Of a stretch of 64,000 nucleotides of DNA, positions 1-60,666 are shown one piece after another. How positions within the stretch are numbered: position 1 is the stretch's first letter; every line of letters begins with the position of its first letter. The notes beneath the pieces are model-generated. The model was not told the origin of the DNA. It ran no database searches and saw only the letters and a list, made by a program, of their open reading frames with translations. The position numbers were made by a program, and so were the translations under genes. This stretch comes from Leptasterias polaris (taxonomy: Eukaryota; Echinodermata; Asteroidea; Forcipulatida; Asteriidae). The stretch is taken from assembly GCA_037783415.1 (NCBI GenBank), contig JAZGTN010000011.1:2046001-2110000 (forward strand). The letters run 5' to 3'.

Positions 1-1766
1 GTACCACACTGGTAGTTTGCAAATATACCATCAACGAAAACAATATACCCAACAGACTAGCCGAGTCGATGCTCACTGATGAAGTTATTCATTTTCCATT
101 ATTGTAAATTCAGTGACCGGACCTGAGCTGTGAGCTAGGCATATTTTTAAGCCAGCAAAAGGCAACTCCAAGGGTGACCATACAGACAACAAAATGCCCA
201 AAAGATACCTGACTCTCTAATACACTTTTCCTCAAAAAATAAAATTGCTTCAAATATTTTACACTTTACAATTTCCCTCGATGATTGGTAACCAAGCATA
301 ACAGCTAAGCTCTCACAACTCGGCCGTTTTGCAATCCATTCCTCACCATTGTTGTACCTTCCCTTTGACTTTAAAACAAATCACAAAAGAAAAATTTAAT
401 AAACAAAAACACAACTTTGCACCATGTGAATCTACTTCAAAAATTAATAATTGAACTTGGACAAATTTCTCAAAGGAGTGAATTTCAATTTTCAATCTCT
501 AAATGTACACAGAATGGTAGATTCTCCTTTAAAGCAGTCATTGTGGAAGAGATTGTGTAGAGTCAATGAGGAAAAAACTACATAAGTGATCAGAACGTGC
601 CTAAATAAATTCTACCTGAAAATGTGACGGGGGGGAAAAACAAAAATTTCTTTTTCTCAATGCAGAGGAATAACCAAGCTATATACCACAATAGACCCTT
701 CTCAGGTAAACATCACTATTTGATTGCTTGCCATGCTGGGTACCTACATGCGCACGTCACACGTCACGCACTCACTTCACTAGAACCTGCTCAAGCATGC
801 GCAAATGTAACATTGGACGGCCCTACCGGTACGCACTGTACATGTGCATTGTACTCCAGGATGGCAATTTCTCTCCTTGCTATAGAACAATGACGTCAGT
901 GAGAAGGCTCTATAATATTGATATCTTGGTCAGGTTACTCATGTAAGAATAACTGCAGACTGGGTTTACACAGTCAGGGTACTTGTCTAATGGCCATTTA
1001 CAGCCTCATTCTAACTCTCACTGGCTTATAAGCTGGAAACCAAGATGGCCGTTCACTAGCAATAGTCTACAGCTTTTGCAAACTGGCCACCATATCCTGA
1101 GCAAAATACACGACTATGACATACTCCAGTGTATTTGATGTCAATACACAGTTCGTGTCCCGACACCATGTCTGACACAATCTACATGAAAATATACAAA
1201 AACAAAGAAGTGGGTTTGAGAATTATCCCAACGGCTTGTGAAAGGTTACTATTGGTCTGACTGGAATTGGTTCTCTTAAACACTCCTGGGCACAATTTCA
1301 AGGCATTGTTTACCTCGGCATTCTGCGCTTACAACCAATAGTCACATGCTTTATTGGGCCGACCCCGAAAGCCAAGAATTCAACGCTAAGCAGTGACATG
1401 AAATTGGGCCCAGATTATAAAATGACATTAGATTCAAATACAAACAAAATCTTACACTATAAAATCCTTACCAAGGGAGTTGCTTTAAATAATAATAATT
1501 TTGGCCCCATGATTCTTTAAATTTCGGGAAAATTAAATAAAAAAATTCACCTACATATACATACAAAGACACATTTCAAACTGAGAGAAGAAAAAAAGAA
1601 AAAATACTGTTTTTCAAACAACTTTATAAAAATCTACGTAAACAAACAAAGAAATTAAATTATCAGTCAATACCTGCACCCCAGAAATTCTTGCATGACC
1701 ATTTTACAATTTCAAATATCATTTTAGATGTCTAGGGCATATGGAATCATTGGGTTAGCTTAGAAT
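1..1766. other. 3' flank, no gene seen
   Basis: AT-rich sequence downstream of MLK. Only a degenerate MITE-like piece is visible at about 1288-1415 (GGGCACAATTTC at one end, GAAATTGGGCCC at the other). Short open frames here have no recognisable protein features. Confidence 0.5.
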
Positions 1767-1913
1767 GAGGCTGTGTCCAAATTGGAGGATACGGCTACGG
1801 CTACGGCTACATTGCTGCTTCATTATGAAGTATGGATGTCCATAGCAACACCCTTAACAACAGCCGAAGCTGTAGCCGAAGCTGTAGCCGAGCCGCCAAT
1901 TCGGATACGGCTC
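1767..1913. mobile_element. MITE, family 'GGCCGTGTCC', copy 1
   Basis: Starts GAGGCTGTGTCCAAATTGG and ends with its near-exact inverse CCAATTCGGATACGGCTC, with repeated CGGCTACGGCTAC and CTGTAGCCGAAG inside, also in inverted relation. A related copy lies at 30009-30138. Non-coding; superfamily not assigned. Confidence 0.7.
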
Positions 1914-2994
1914 GACTCTCCCTCTGCTCCCAACACACCCACACACAGGGGTCCACTCGCCTACAGCCGGGAGCAAGTTCGGTTGGCTGACTAGAGTCGA
2001 CTAGACTTAACCATAGTCGGTCTAGCTGTCACTCGAATGCTGTATGGTTGAACCAGCTAGTCCAATAGGACCAACCTAGCTCCGGAGCACCGTTTCTCTA
2101 GTCAACTAACGAAGTTACGTCAATTTGTCCAGATGGCGTTTTGGAACAATACATTTTTTCTCTCTTCGATTGATCGTCGCCATGTTGGTCGCCGTATTTG
2201 CCGAATCAATCTACTAAACGTGTTTGAGTGAAACACAGACCACGCATGCGAGATTTAAATGGCAAAATGACTAAAGGTTAACACCAGAACTTGCTCCAGT
2301 TTGTAAGGTAGTAGTTCTCAACAAATTTAGTTTCTTATTAACAATCAGCTAGGAATACAGTCACAAACAGCCCACATGACCTTAAACATTGTGGCCGATA
2401 GACTGTTTTTGCTAAGCAAAATTAATAATGTGCTTAGCAAGAATATTTAATTTGCAGTTCTATGACATTGGCCTCGGATGTAAGCATTGAAATGACATTT
2501 AATTGCAAGAAACCTTCAATTTTGTGGGGGTCTTATATACTGCCCTCTTTGACACAAAATAGTCATTAAGTCTCATGGGAGTGGCAATGATTTGGTAGAT
2601 TTCAATTTCAATTGTACAGTTAAGTTTTATAAAGACAACACTTTGTTTTGCTTTCTTTAGATGTTTTAGGATGAGCCAAGTGAAACAAACAATGCGCATT
2701 ACTTTCACCATTATAAGCGTGAATTTAAGAAGATTTATCTGCTGAGAAAAGACTAGTGGGGCACCGGTCTCAATGTACATTAGATGCTATTATTTTAGCT
2801 GGTAACCCATTTTTAACAAGCAAGAGTTTTATATGCTTAGCCCATGGTACAGACAGAACCTAAGAATTAAATACATGATGTACATACATGTACAATGCAA
2901 AATGCTCAGTACCTGATGGCAGGTCCATACATGATGCCAATGTCAAAACAGCTTCACCATGAGGGAACTTTGTCAAAGTTGAGCATAGTTCTCC
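1914..2994. other. No gene; fragments of a dispersed repeat
   Basis: Contains pieces such as GCTAAGCA / TGCTTAGCAAG (2412-2442) and AGCTGGTAACCC (2797) that recur in the palindromic MITE family whose best copy is at 12279-12475. No coding signal seen. Confidence 0.4.
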
Positions 2995-3100
2995 ATTTGG
3001 GGGAGGGACTTGGGGGAGGGACTTGGGGGAGGGACTTGGGGGAGGGACTTGGGGGAGGGACTTGGGGGAGGGACTTGGGGGAGGGACTTGGGGGGGGGGA
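2995..3100 (+). repeat. 13-bp G-rich minisatellite, about 7 copies
   Basis: Unit ACTTGGGGGAGGG, with ACTT recurring every 13 bases from 3008 to 3086, ending in a run of nine G. The plus strand has many G-runs of 3-5 and could form G-quadruplexes. Open frames across it are artefacts of the repeat. Confidence 0.95.
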
Positions 3101-3520
3101 TCTTCAGTGGTAAAGTGATGACTTAATAGCATTTCTCATTCAAGTTTTGGGGTATGAACTTTTCTCTAAGTATGGACAAGGTAATGTGTGAAAATGGTTC
3201 AAATGTATTTGTAGGTTTTGTTTCAAACACAACTGCATGAAAGCCCAGAGCTTACGGTTGATTGACACTAAACCGCAAGTAAACCTCATGTATAGCATGT
3301 ACGTTGTCAATTAATCTTTCATACTTTCCAGAAAGGCTTGCCAACATCATGAAAGAGTTACCCCCAAGTCTTGGAAACCAAAAACAACATTAAAAATTAC
3401 AAAAATTAAGAAAATAAATTTGGAAAACCCCCCAAAACAAACAAAAACAACATACATCTAAATCAATTAAAGAATAACTCTTCCACTGTCATTTCATGGT
3501 TTTGAGACACTTGTTATGCC

Positions 3521-3684
3521 ACTGGTGAGCAATAAGGCTCACTGGTGAGCAATAAGGCTCACTGGTGAGCAATAAGGCTCACTGGTCAGCAATAAGGCTC
3601 ACTGGTCAGCAATAAGGCTCACTGGTCAGCAATAAGGCTCACTGGTCAGCAATAAGGCTCACTGGTCAGCAATAAGGCTCACTG
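3521..3684 (+). repeat. 20-bp minisatellite, 8 copies
   Basis: Unit ACTGGTGAGCAATAAGGCTC. Copies 1-3 read GGTGAGC and copies 4-8 read GGTCAGC, so a single-base variant has spread through one side of the array. Confidence 0.97.
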
Positions 3685-6632
3685 TGTGACACATTTAAAT
3701 ACTTCCCAAAAAGTCATTTCCAATTCAGCAACAGTTGCGAATAACACCTACAGTACATTATTCTTGTATATGATGACAGTGGTCTTTCTGGGTAGCTTGG
3801 CACCAAACACATCAACATTAAACAAATCAGCCATTATTCCATTATTCCTTTATATTAAATCACGCTCCATTTTCATTTATAAATTTGTATAACTGGCTCA
3901 GCCATAATGCAAAATATACACACAAAAACACCCTAAAACCACCCATCTGTATCATATTCATACATCAGTTTACATATTCCATACTTTCATAAATCACCTT
4001 TTAGATGAAATCATAAATACTTTCAAAAATACAACCACTACCAACCACTGAGCCACCAAGCTGGTTGTTGTGTGCCCGGAACAAGGGCGTAAGGCTCTAC
4101 GCCCTTCTTCCAAGCTCACAAAGTATTTTGTTTCCAGTAACAGAAGGCCGAAAGCAATCAAATTGCTCCTGACAAAAAAAAAAAATGAATGTACTGTTTC
4201 ATACTTTTGTCCCTAGAATTACCCCAAAGGAGATGGTTTTCCCATTCCCATTTAGAATTTAACCTTCCTATGATGACTAATGAATGGCAGAAAACCGATC
4301 AAACTTTCACACTCGGTTGTCTTGAAACACAATTTTGCACAAGAATTGCTTACAGCCTTTCTCCCGTAACTTGTTGTTACGTCCTTCTTCCAAGATTTGA
4401 TCAGCAAAATTTAAAGGGGGACCAACCAAAAGTAATGTACAGAGCATTTGATTACTGTTGGTAACCCGTCTTTGCTGTTAAGCAAAATCTGAGTGCTTAG
4501 CAGCTCCTTGTCATCGACCCTTGTTCAAAATAAATAAAGATGAAAAGGAAGGTCTCTATTACAGGTCCTATGAATTGATTTTTTTTTCTTCTCTTCTTCA
4601 TATGCAATACATCAAGCCTGCAACTGATCAATAAAAGAGGGGTGGAGGGAAATGCAGTGTACTCCAATGGATCAAAATAAACCAAGGAACATTACACAAA
4701 TAATGTCAGCAAGTTCATCAGAAGTGTGATTAGTCCTTGTTGGACATCAGTCAGCTTTACACATCGTCAGTAGTAGTGACTTGGACACTGACCTCCTCCC
4801 ATGGTTAAAGTGTCATCAACCTTGGATTTAGTAACATCAATCACATGATAAGTGGGCTGACTTGCAGTTCAATTATTTCTGGATTATTTCTATACATTTC
4901 ACCAGAATGAAAGCAACAATACTTATTTTGTTTTCCTTAGAACAGCTGGACTATCCTTTAGAGGCAAATATTCCCACATCCATTGAAGAAATGCATGCCT
5001 GATGAACCAAACTGCCATCCATACCGAGCAAAGTTCAAATAAAGGTCAATTTCAATCCATTGATCCCCAGTTATTTATTACAATCTCTAAATTACCAGTC
5101 AATTATTCACTGAAAAACATGACCTAATTTTATGGCTCTTCTTACCACAGACAACTGCGCTTACAGCATCCTGAGGTAGCGTATGATTCCATGGGCTGTT
5201 GGCGCAGAATTACGCGAAAAGTAGTGCCATGAAACTGGACCATGATCTATTATTCTATAATGATGATTAAAATGTATATCTATCTGAAAAATTGCTCAAA
5301 CATTTTTCTAAATCCGAATGACACAGTTTTTCAAAAGGACTGCTACCAATCACAACAATAATTTCAAATAACCTTTCAATCCCAATTTAGTTTTTGGTTT
5401 TAAATATCCTAATAACATTGTTTTAAAGAGATCCAAAAGTACTGAGCGAGACTTGGGAATTGTCTCCTTGAAATAAAATGAGAGTTTTGTTCTTTGCTGC
5501 AACATGGACCCATACCTTCTTTTCATCCAAAAATATTGAAACCAAATCAATGGATTTCCTACCAGATGATCATAACCAGTAACCAATGAGAGAAGTACAG
5601 ACCAGAAACTCAATTCTTGTAGAGGCAAGGCACCATTCACCTCAGTAAAGTGCACTTCAATTGTCATCTGAAGGAATAGTGTTTTGTGGGCACCACACTC
5701 AAGACAAGAGAAACAGAGATAGTCGACAATGTAGAAAATCTTGGTTAATTTTAGGCCTGTTTCTCCCCTGTCCGCCCCCCCCCTCCAATTTCCATCTTTT
5801 CTTTTTTCAGAAAAAATTGACAAAATTGTTGGAAAGAGGTCATCAGAGGAGCCTGTTTGGTTCAATTCTCTAGTTTATAGAAATTTGAATAGTTTAGTGC
5901 AAAATAATGTTTGCAGATTTTATAAAAGTAATGCACCTTGAACCAATAGCACTTTAGCAGTACTGCATCAACTGAAGTACGGAAGTAAAAAAAAACTTAA
6001 AGTACATGCATTACTGGACTGGTGCTGCTTGTCCGATGTTTATAAACTCTATAATCACAGTTCAGAGAAGGGAATCCAACAAAGATGGCCAAAGTGTCAA
6101 AGGTCAATATCTGTGGTTACATAATAACATGATCATCCAGCAGAAATCAGAACCAACAAAACAATAAAAATCATACCGAATTAAATTTGGTTTACATTTA
6201 TATAACTGATAACAAAAACAACAACAAATCTTTCTAAAACTGTACACTGATCATGACCAGCATGAACACAATAATAACAAACCTCTAATTATGGCTCAAA
6301 ATAATATCTAGTAGAAACAACAACAAAATTACAAAGTGCTCCTCCATAATTTATACCCCAAAAAAGAAGCTTCCCTTCCCAAATTTTCATAGCCCGTTTA
6401 TTCAAAGATCAATTTATGATGGAGTCATTTGAATTTAACATCAGTGATTATGAGCGCCGAATACAATTTCTTATCTTGATCACACAATCATCTCTTGACA
6501 AGTGAAGCACTAGTCATGAAACATGTAACAGATAATCAGGGCGCCCTCTGTTGGCGAATAGGAAACCAAGACTTGCTAGAACTCTCAGCAATGAACTGAT
6601 CTTGACATGAATTTCAATTGCACACATGATTT
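3685..6632. other. 3' flank, no supported gene
   Basis: Contains a small hairpin (AGGGCGTAAGGCTCTACGCCC, about 4083-4104) and pieces of the GGTAACCC/GCTTAGCA repeat near 4456-4500. A minus-strand open frame at 5350-5865 lacks an ATG at its start and any recognisable motif. Confidence 0.4.
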
Positions 6633-6717
6633 GGGAGGGAGGGGAGGGAGGGGAGGGGAGGGAGGGGAGGGGAGGGGAGGGAGGGGAGGGGAGCAATGGA
6701 GGGAGGGAAGGGAGGAT
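6633..6717 (+). repeat. Polypurine tract (GGGAGG/GGGGAGG)n
   Basis: About 85 bases of almost pure G and A on the plus strand, broken once by CAATG. Able in principle to form triplex or G-quadruplex structures. Confidence 0.9.
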
Positions 6718-6984
6718 GTCTGAAAATAGGAATGTTGCGAAGACTATTAGCAGTATTATTCAAGACAAGAATGGTTAACAACAGGGCCTGCTGCTGCGTC
6801 TGACATGCACTCATTGATGTCAGCAAATTACTGTAGTAGAAATGTTACAACCGCTTCTGGGAACAATTTATGATAAACTAGTGTACTGGTTGGTTTACCT
6901 GTACGAAAAATGAAAACCAAATTTGTCTACATATGTCCTGTTCCCCCTTGTTAAGTTGTTTTTGTTTACATGGTTAGATGGTAT

Positions 6985-7075
6985 TTCGGCTGGTAACCTT
7001 ATTCTTGTCTGCCAACTTTTGTTGTGCTTTGCTACTTTTTGTGCATTGAGCAGCTCTATGAAATATGGCTCTGAT
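6985..7075 (-). mobile_element. Half copy of the GGGCCCAATTTCATAGAGCT MITE
   Basis: Reads GGCTGGTAACCTTATTCTTG through TGCTACTTTTTGTGC to GCAGCTCTATGAAAT, an inverted, diverged match to the left half of the element at 12279-12475. Confidence 0.6.
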
Positions 7076-7845
7076 CTTGATACACTTTACCCACAGTGCA
7101 GACTAGATTTACGAACTTGGAGCAACTTCATGAAACATGCAGAAAATACTGCGAGGCAAACTTCCTTGCTAAGCAAACTAATATCCAGGCACAAGTCATA
7201 ACAATGTGAAGTACATACCATCTTTGTAGATAACCCATTTTGACTTAAAGCAAGAAACTTCAGTTCTAAGCGAAACTTTTCTTCTCCCCCGCTTTATAAA
7301 ATTAGGCCGAGGTCCTAAATGTAGAGTGAGTTAAGCAGTGGGTCTGAGCTGATAACCATTCTTAGTTCTTATAAAACATGGACAGTTGGAAAGTCAGTAC
7401 AATACCGTGGAATGCTAAGCCAGGTTCACGCCTGATGGGAGTATGCAAGTGAAGTGGTTGGGATATCCGCAATGGGGGTATATGCCTAATCAGACGTGCC
7501 TAAGTTGATAACATGTCAACTGGGGCAGACATTTTATAGCAAATTTGATGATGTCAAATCTGGCATTGCAACCTTCTTTCAGTCACGAACTGGCCATCAA
7601 AGGTTGCAACAATTAACGAACCCCCCTCCCCCTGAAAAACCCCCCCAAACAAAACAAAACAGGCAGCATCATAACATAATGGCAGTTAAAGAGTCTCTTA
7701 TTTCCAAAAGTGATACTAAAGGTACCCTAACTAGATATTTAATTCCTTAACTTATACCAGCATTTCTTTAAGAATACAATTTGTGTAATTGAAGATACAC
7801 GTTAACATGCCATCACCAACTACATGAAAGAATTACCTTTATATA
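7076..7845. other. 3' flank next to the MLK poly(A) region, nothing else seen
   Basis: Includes a C-rich/A-rich low-complexity patch at 7621-7665 and another faint AACCCATTTTGACTTAAAGCA repeat piece at 7225. No coding or RNA gene signal. Confidence 0.4.
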
Positions 7846-7851
7846 TTTATT
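7846..7851 (-). terminator. Candidate MLK poly(A) signal AATAAA
   Basis: First AATAAA on the minus strand after the MLK stop, about 320 nt downstream, followed by a GT-rich stretch (GTTGGTGATGGCATG) at the distance expected for a cleavage site. It would give a short 3' UTR. Other AATAAA words occur further down, so a longer UTR is possible. Confidence 0.45.
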
Positions 7852-8172
7852 AATTTTAAGAATACAGTTGGTGTGACTTATCTCCTGAATTCAGGTCACC
7901 TCTCCCTGCGTGTTGGTTTTCTTGCGTTGATACCAGAATTGGAACATTTATATCCAGGTATGCCAGGTACAAAAGTGTGGTTGCAAGTTCCTGTTGAAAG
8001 AGAACTTCAAAAAAATACACCAATAGGGGTAGAGAGGGGGTTATAAGGACATTAATATAATTCCCACAAAGTGAGAATGTAGACACACCGACAGGAAGTA
8101 CTTAAGATCTAGGAGGCTACACCCGTAAAAAGAATCAATACCACCAAGATAATTAGGACCTTGACGCTAACA

Positions 8173-55262
<47,090 letters not shown>

Positions 55263-57831
55263 CTGCCAAGAAAAGATACAAAAATAAATAATGAGTTATA
55301 ACCCCTTTTCATCGATCATTCAGTTGTTTTCTTTGGTGTAAAGTGTCTCGACATATTTATTGCCTGAGATAAAAATGCAAAAAATGAAGACTTACCAAGT
55401 TTCCTGTAAATAGTTATCAATGATATAAACATTGAACATATATTGACTGAGTACAAAATAACCATTTCAAAAGAATGTGTGAATTATAATAACAATAACA
55501 ACAATAATACATTTGTTGATATAAATACATTTCACTCATAGTAAACAGAATGGAAACTGATCAAGGCTTTGAAAACATCATCACAAACAAAATAAATTAA
55601 CATGTACCAAACCAGGACTTTATGTTGACATTATTTGGCAAAAACAGGACTAATCCAACAAAACATGACTGGGTTAAAAAGTTTCAGGAGTAAATGTATC
55701 TACATGTATATAATCCCCGATGCAAAAATTAACATCTATTAAATGTATCTAGTTTGACACTCATTGTTTTCTGTAAATTGCATGTACCAAAAAATTAAAC
55801 CAAAAAATAAACAATATAAACAATTATTTTAATTTTTAATGAGGTTACTTCTTTTCAATTGTAAAATTTAAATTGTTTTTATGTTTATAGGGCTTGAAAT
55901 TTACACTGGACTGCCAGCCCGAGGTCAGTGATTTTAGTGTAATAAGGCTAGTAAACTCATGACCACATAAGTCTGGTGGTCTTGTGTTTTTCAATTAATT
56001 AATATAGTGTAATATCTTGAACAAAAATAACTCTAGATGTTCAATATTGACTTTGAGTCTAATATTTGTTTAAATTCTGTTGAGTAATGAAGTATACTTA
56101 CTACCGATACTCATAAAGACAAATGTTTTTTTCATCTTAATTCAATTTCTGGTCTAGTACCAGGACCAGTACACATTTTGAGCTACAAGCCCTACGATCT
56201 TGTGGTTTTTCTCCCCTAAATTTAAGCCCCAGGCAAAACGGCCAGACTTTATTGGATGATTGATATATTTACTGAAAACTTGAGTTATTTACTCTACCAA
56301 AAACCAATGAATAAATTTATGAATTTATAAATGAACAATTTATGACATTATTAATTAAGGTTCTGGTTTTTGTTTTCTTCACTTCTCAGATTGATGATGC
56401 CTACATGAGTGAATTTGCTAACATTTAAAATAAATCTTTTTTGTAAAAATATTAATAAACTTTTAGAGGGAATTTCTTCTTGACATCCACAAGCGGTGAA
56501 ACTACAGTATCAGTCCCTTATTTCGCATGCATTTAAGATCCCGTGTGCATAGACAAGCCAAAGCCATTCATGGGGAAATGCTAATAAATTTTCCCTTGCA
56601 CTCCCTCCCCCCAAATTCACTAAAATTGTTTAGGTATAGTGCTGCAGAAGATGAACAAAGTAACTAATGGTTAACAAAACCTACCAGATTGTTGTGTAAT
56701 GGGAGCTATAGCTTATATTTTCTTGTGTGTCATTTTAAAGACGAAGTGTTGTGTTAATGAATGTTAGAATGACACATCTAAGAGTTTCAGCTGACAGCTA
56801 AATAAAGTTCAAGTTCTTTAAACCTAACTAAGCGCGTATCACCATCCATACCAGACATATCCATACCATATTATTTCATCACATGCCTTTAAAGTTGAGA
56901 TTGCCACTTTATAAAATTGTTATTGTTGTAAATGTTATTATCGTAAAGTTGCCAGTCACAAATAAGTAAAATATTCTAAACCGAGTACAGTAGGCCAAAG
57001 GTCTTGAGACAGTTGCAAAACTGTCACCCCAAGAAGGGAGTTGTTTTTGGGTTTTTTGATGCAAAGTTTGTGGGTAGGCTTTACACCACATGTCTTGTTG
57101 AAATTAAATATTGTGTTTGGTCAATCAGTATCCAAAGAATTATGTACCATAAAAAAACCCACACTGAAACTGTGAAAGTAAAACATGACAAACCATGCTG
57201 AACACACATTGTAACAACACTTTTTTAGTAACTCTACTAACGAACGTTACACCACACATGCACCAGGTCCCCAGGACTCAGGAGGCTTGATTAACAGCTT
57301 GAAGGAACCCATGGCGTAATACATGTTACTATAGTTACTGTAGTAGTGCTAGTGGTACTGGTATATCAATGTTTGGTTAAATAATTAAAAATAGCCGGTG
57401 CGGTGGGCTAAACAAATTAATAAAATTCAGTAAGTAATAATATACAACTAAATCATTAAATCAATAAATGATCAATCATTCATGTCAAATCATGTCATCA
57501 AATTCAAATTGAAGCCAAGCCAAACGTTACATAATTGTAAGTCTCAAAATTCCACGAAAGAGAATAAAATGTTATTTAAACAATGTTTATTTCACTTGCA
57601 CATGCAAGTTTTCGTCATCAGTGAAATTCTCGTGAAATACTAAAATAGCGTAACTGGTCAACCTCATTTGTACATATACCTTTTTACATGTACACAAGGG
57701 GAGTCGTGTCTCTCGTTTAGGTGGATAAATCGTCGACCAAATTGTGATTGAAAAAAATCAAAATAACTTTCCACGTCAAAAACTACACTCACAAACATTT
57801 ATCTGTAAACATTATCAAATGTATAACTGAC
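55263..57831 (-). other. Probable MLK leader intron
   Basis: Between the donor at 57831 and the acceptor at 55263. Apart from dispersed repeat B it is AT-rich sequence with no gene seen. Confidence 0.5.
55889..56140 (+). repeat. Dispersed repeat B, copy 2
   Basis: See 39623-39850; this copy is longer in its first half. Confidence 0.8.
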
Positions 57832-57957
57832 CTGTAGGTTACTTCAGAAACGGGTTTAAAATCGTCATGAAGAAAAAAATTGGAGAAATTCGTCGTGCAT
57901 TTCCGTCCTGGATACGACGATTCCGGCGGCGGGGCCATGTCATCGCTGCCTGATCTA
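57832..57957 (-). other. Probable MLK 5' exon with upstream ORF
   Basis: Minus-strand segment ending in a strong donor CAG|GTCAGT, facing a good acceptor (TTTTCTTGGCAG) at 55263, which would remove a 2.57-kb leader intron. It begins with ATG at 57957 (MAPPPESSYPG). Joined to 55262, this frame stays open across the whole second exon to a stop at 54977, overlapping the MLK start in another frame. A T-run ending in TTTAG just upstream could itself be an acceptor, so this exon may not be the very first one. No similarity to known MLK protein is seen, so I treat it as 5' UTR with an upstream ORF. Confidence 0.5.
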
Positions 57958-58753
<796 letters not shown>

Positions 58754-59250
58754 TAGTCAGTCGTATAGCTAGATCAATGGTCAATCCGACTGGTTTCCCA
58801 GGCAGGATCTTGTTGGTCACACAGTTCCTGAGCCCTGCACTGCACTTGTTACGTTAGTGCACATGTCAAGTTTGGCCTGTGTAGTGTGTGTGTGTATTCT
58901 GTAGCAAATTTACTATTGACAAAATTTGACATTCCCCTAGCCCAGGTTCAAGGTTGGACTCCTCCGTTGCATACAACGCGACGGAGTCCAGGGTATAAAG
59001 AAGGTGCTCTGTCATTATTTTTTTCCCATATTTTTACCTTATTGAGGAAGCTGAAACTTGACTCACATGTTCTTTGTGTCCTGAACTTTACGCCTGCTCT
59101 ATTCAGAATTGTAAATTTTTTCCTTGGATGACATTATTGTGAAAATAAAATGGAAATTGACGCATTTGTTCCGACAGCCTAAACTGACAGCTTGTGAACC
59201 GCTTGAGAATGCTTACACGCATGCGCGTTCTTTGTAGATGCTATGCATAT

Positions 59251-59262
59251 CGCGCATGCGCA
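59251..59262. promoter_or_regulatory. NRF1-type site
   Basis: CGCGCATGCGCA matches the NRF1 palindromic consensus and lies about 550 bp into pecanex intron 1. A second GCATGCGCG-like word is 35 bp upstream. Confidence 0.4.
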
Positions 59263-59677
59263 CATGAGCCTTAACAGTCAATTGGTACACGATGGTCACA
59301 TCGCTAGTGCACAACTCGGACTTATTTTCAGAAATAATGTCATCCATGAATGTATTTGTTAGTTGTGAATTCATAAAAAGTGTAGTTATGGACACCAAGA
59401 ATATATGAATGGAGTTTCAGCTTCTCAAATCAGGTAAAAATATGAAAAATGTGTACCTAAAATTGTGTTCGTATTGTACAGGATCTTTATACCCAGGACG
59501 TCAGTGCAGTGGCACTGACTGACGTCCTACCAGGGCTAACATTCCCCAACAAAACCACCAACACCAACACGTCACGACACTACACTGGATCAGGCAATTC
59601 CTTTCAATTTTCAATCAAGAGAAGAAGTTAATAATTTCATTAATTAATTATATCAAGAAAGAAGGCAGTGTTTATTG

Positions 59678-59988
59678 TAGTTGCGATAATCGTAACCCTC
59701 CATCCTCCCGACAGTCGGAGAACGGAGGGTTACGAGACTACACAAGCACAAGATTCGGCCATAAGTGCAATTTCGACCAATGTTGACAGACTAGTCACCA
59801 AATTTGCCCAATTTTTACCACTTTCGAAAATCCTGACACAAATGAAATTCTAAGAACACAGATTTGATTATCAATGGTAGTAGTAATGAATCATTCATAA
59901 TAATCAAAACATCATTGTTGAGAAAATATTTTGAAGAAAAAAAGACAAAACTTACCGGGAGGATGGAGGGTTACGATTATCGCAACTA
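59678..59988. mobile_element. Mutator-like MITE with 9-bp target duplication
   Basis: Perfect 33-bp terminal inverted repeats (first 20 bases TAGTTGCGATAATCGTAACC) flanked by TGTTTATTG at 59669-59677 and again at 59989-59997. Long TIRs and a 9-bp duplication fit the Mutator (MULE) superfamily. 311 bp, non-coding. Zero divergence between ends implies recent movement. Confidence 0.85.
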
Positions 59989-60666
59989 TGTTTATTGTGC
60001 CGGTGTCATGCCAAAAAGTGTCCGCGGCTAAATACTAGTGTCTGCTGATGAGCATGTGTGCAGTGGACGCAATTTATTATATTGGCAAAAGTAGCATGAG
60101 TAGTGCCCTGTGGTGCCAAGTAAGTATGTGTGCGTGCGAAATAAACACACAGAAATGGACAGTATTTGGTGGTGAGTAACCAAATGGTATTTGGCAGGAA
60201 TTGACATTATTTGCCAAGAGCTTACTGGACAGTATTAGACAAAAGTATGGCAGGAATGGAAGTATTTGACAGAAATTAACAGACTAATTTGGCTGTAGGA
60301 ATGGACCTGTCATTTGTCAAGACTGAAATATTTCGCAGGAAGTTAATGGGCACTTGACTGGGAACAACACTTTCTGCCATGAAGAACCTTAAAATCACAA
60401 ATTATATCAATTAAATTTATTCGCAAAGTCAATGTGAAAAGTGAAACTGTAAAACGTCACACACAAAAACAGACAAGGATAAATTTTTTTTAAATTACAA
60501 ATGAGAAAAAGTCAACATGATTTCTGAGGTGTGTTTGCAGGTTTAAAAACTGCAAAATAAAATCTTGCCGTAATGTAGAAAGTGTTAAATATAAAGATGA
60601 TGAAGTGTTAAGAATCCTTATATTAATCACAAATAATAGTAAACGACAAATTGAGATGAAAGGTAT

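Noticed and set aside
2860..3132. Open frames encoding Gly/Trp/Arg or Pro/Ser repeats
   Set aside because: They are translations of the 13-bp minisatellite.
5350..5865. 171-codon minus-strand open frame
   Set aside because: It opens at TTG rather than ATG, shows no recognisable domain or splice partner, and lies in the 3' flank.
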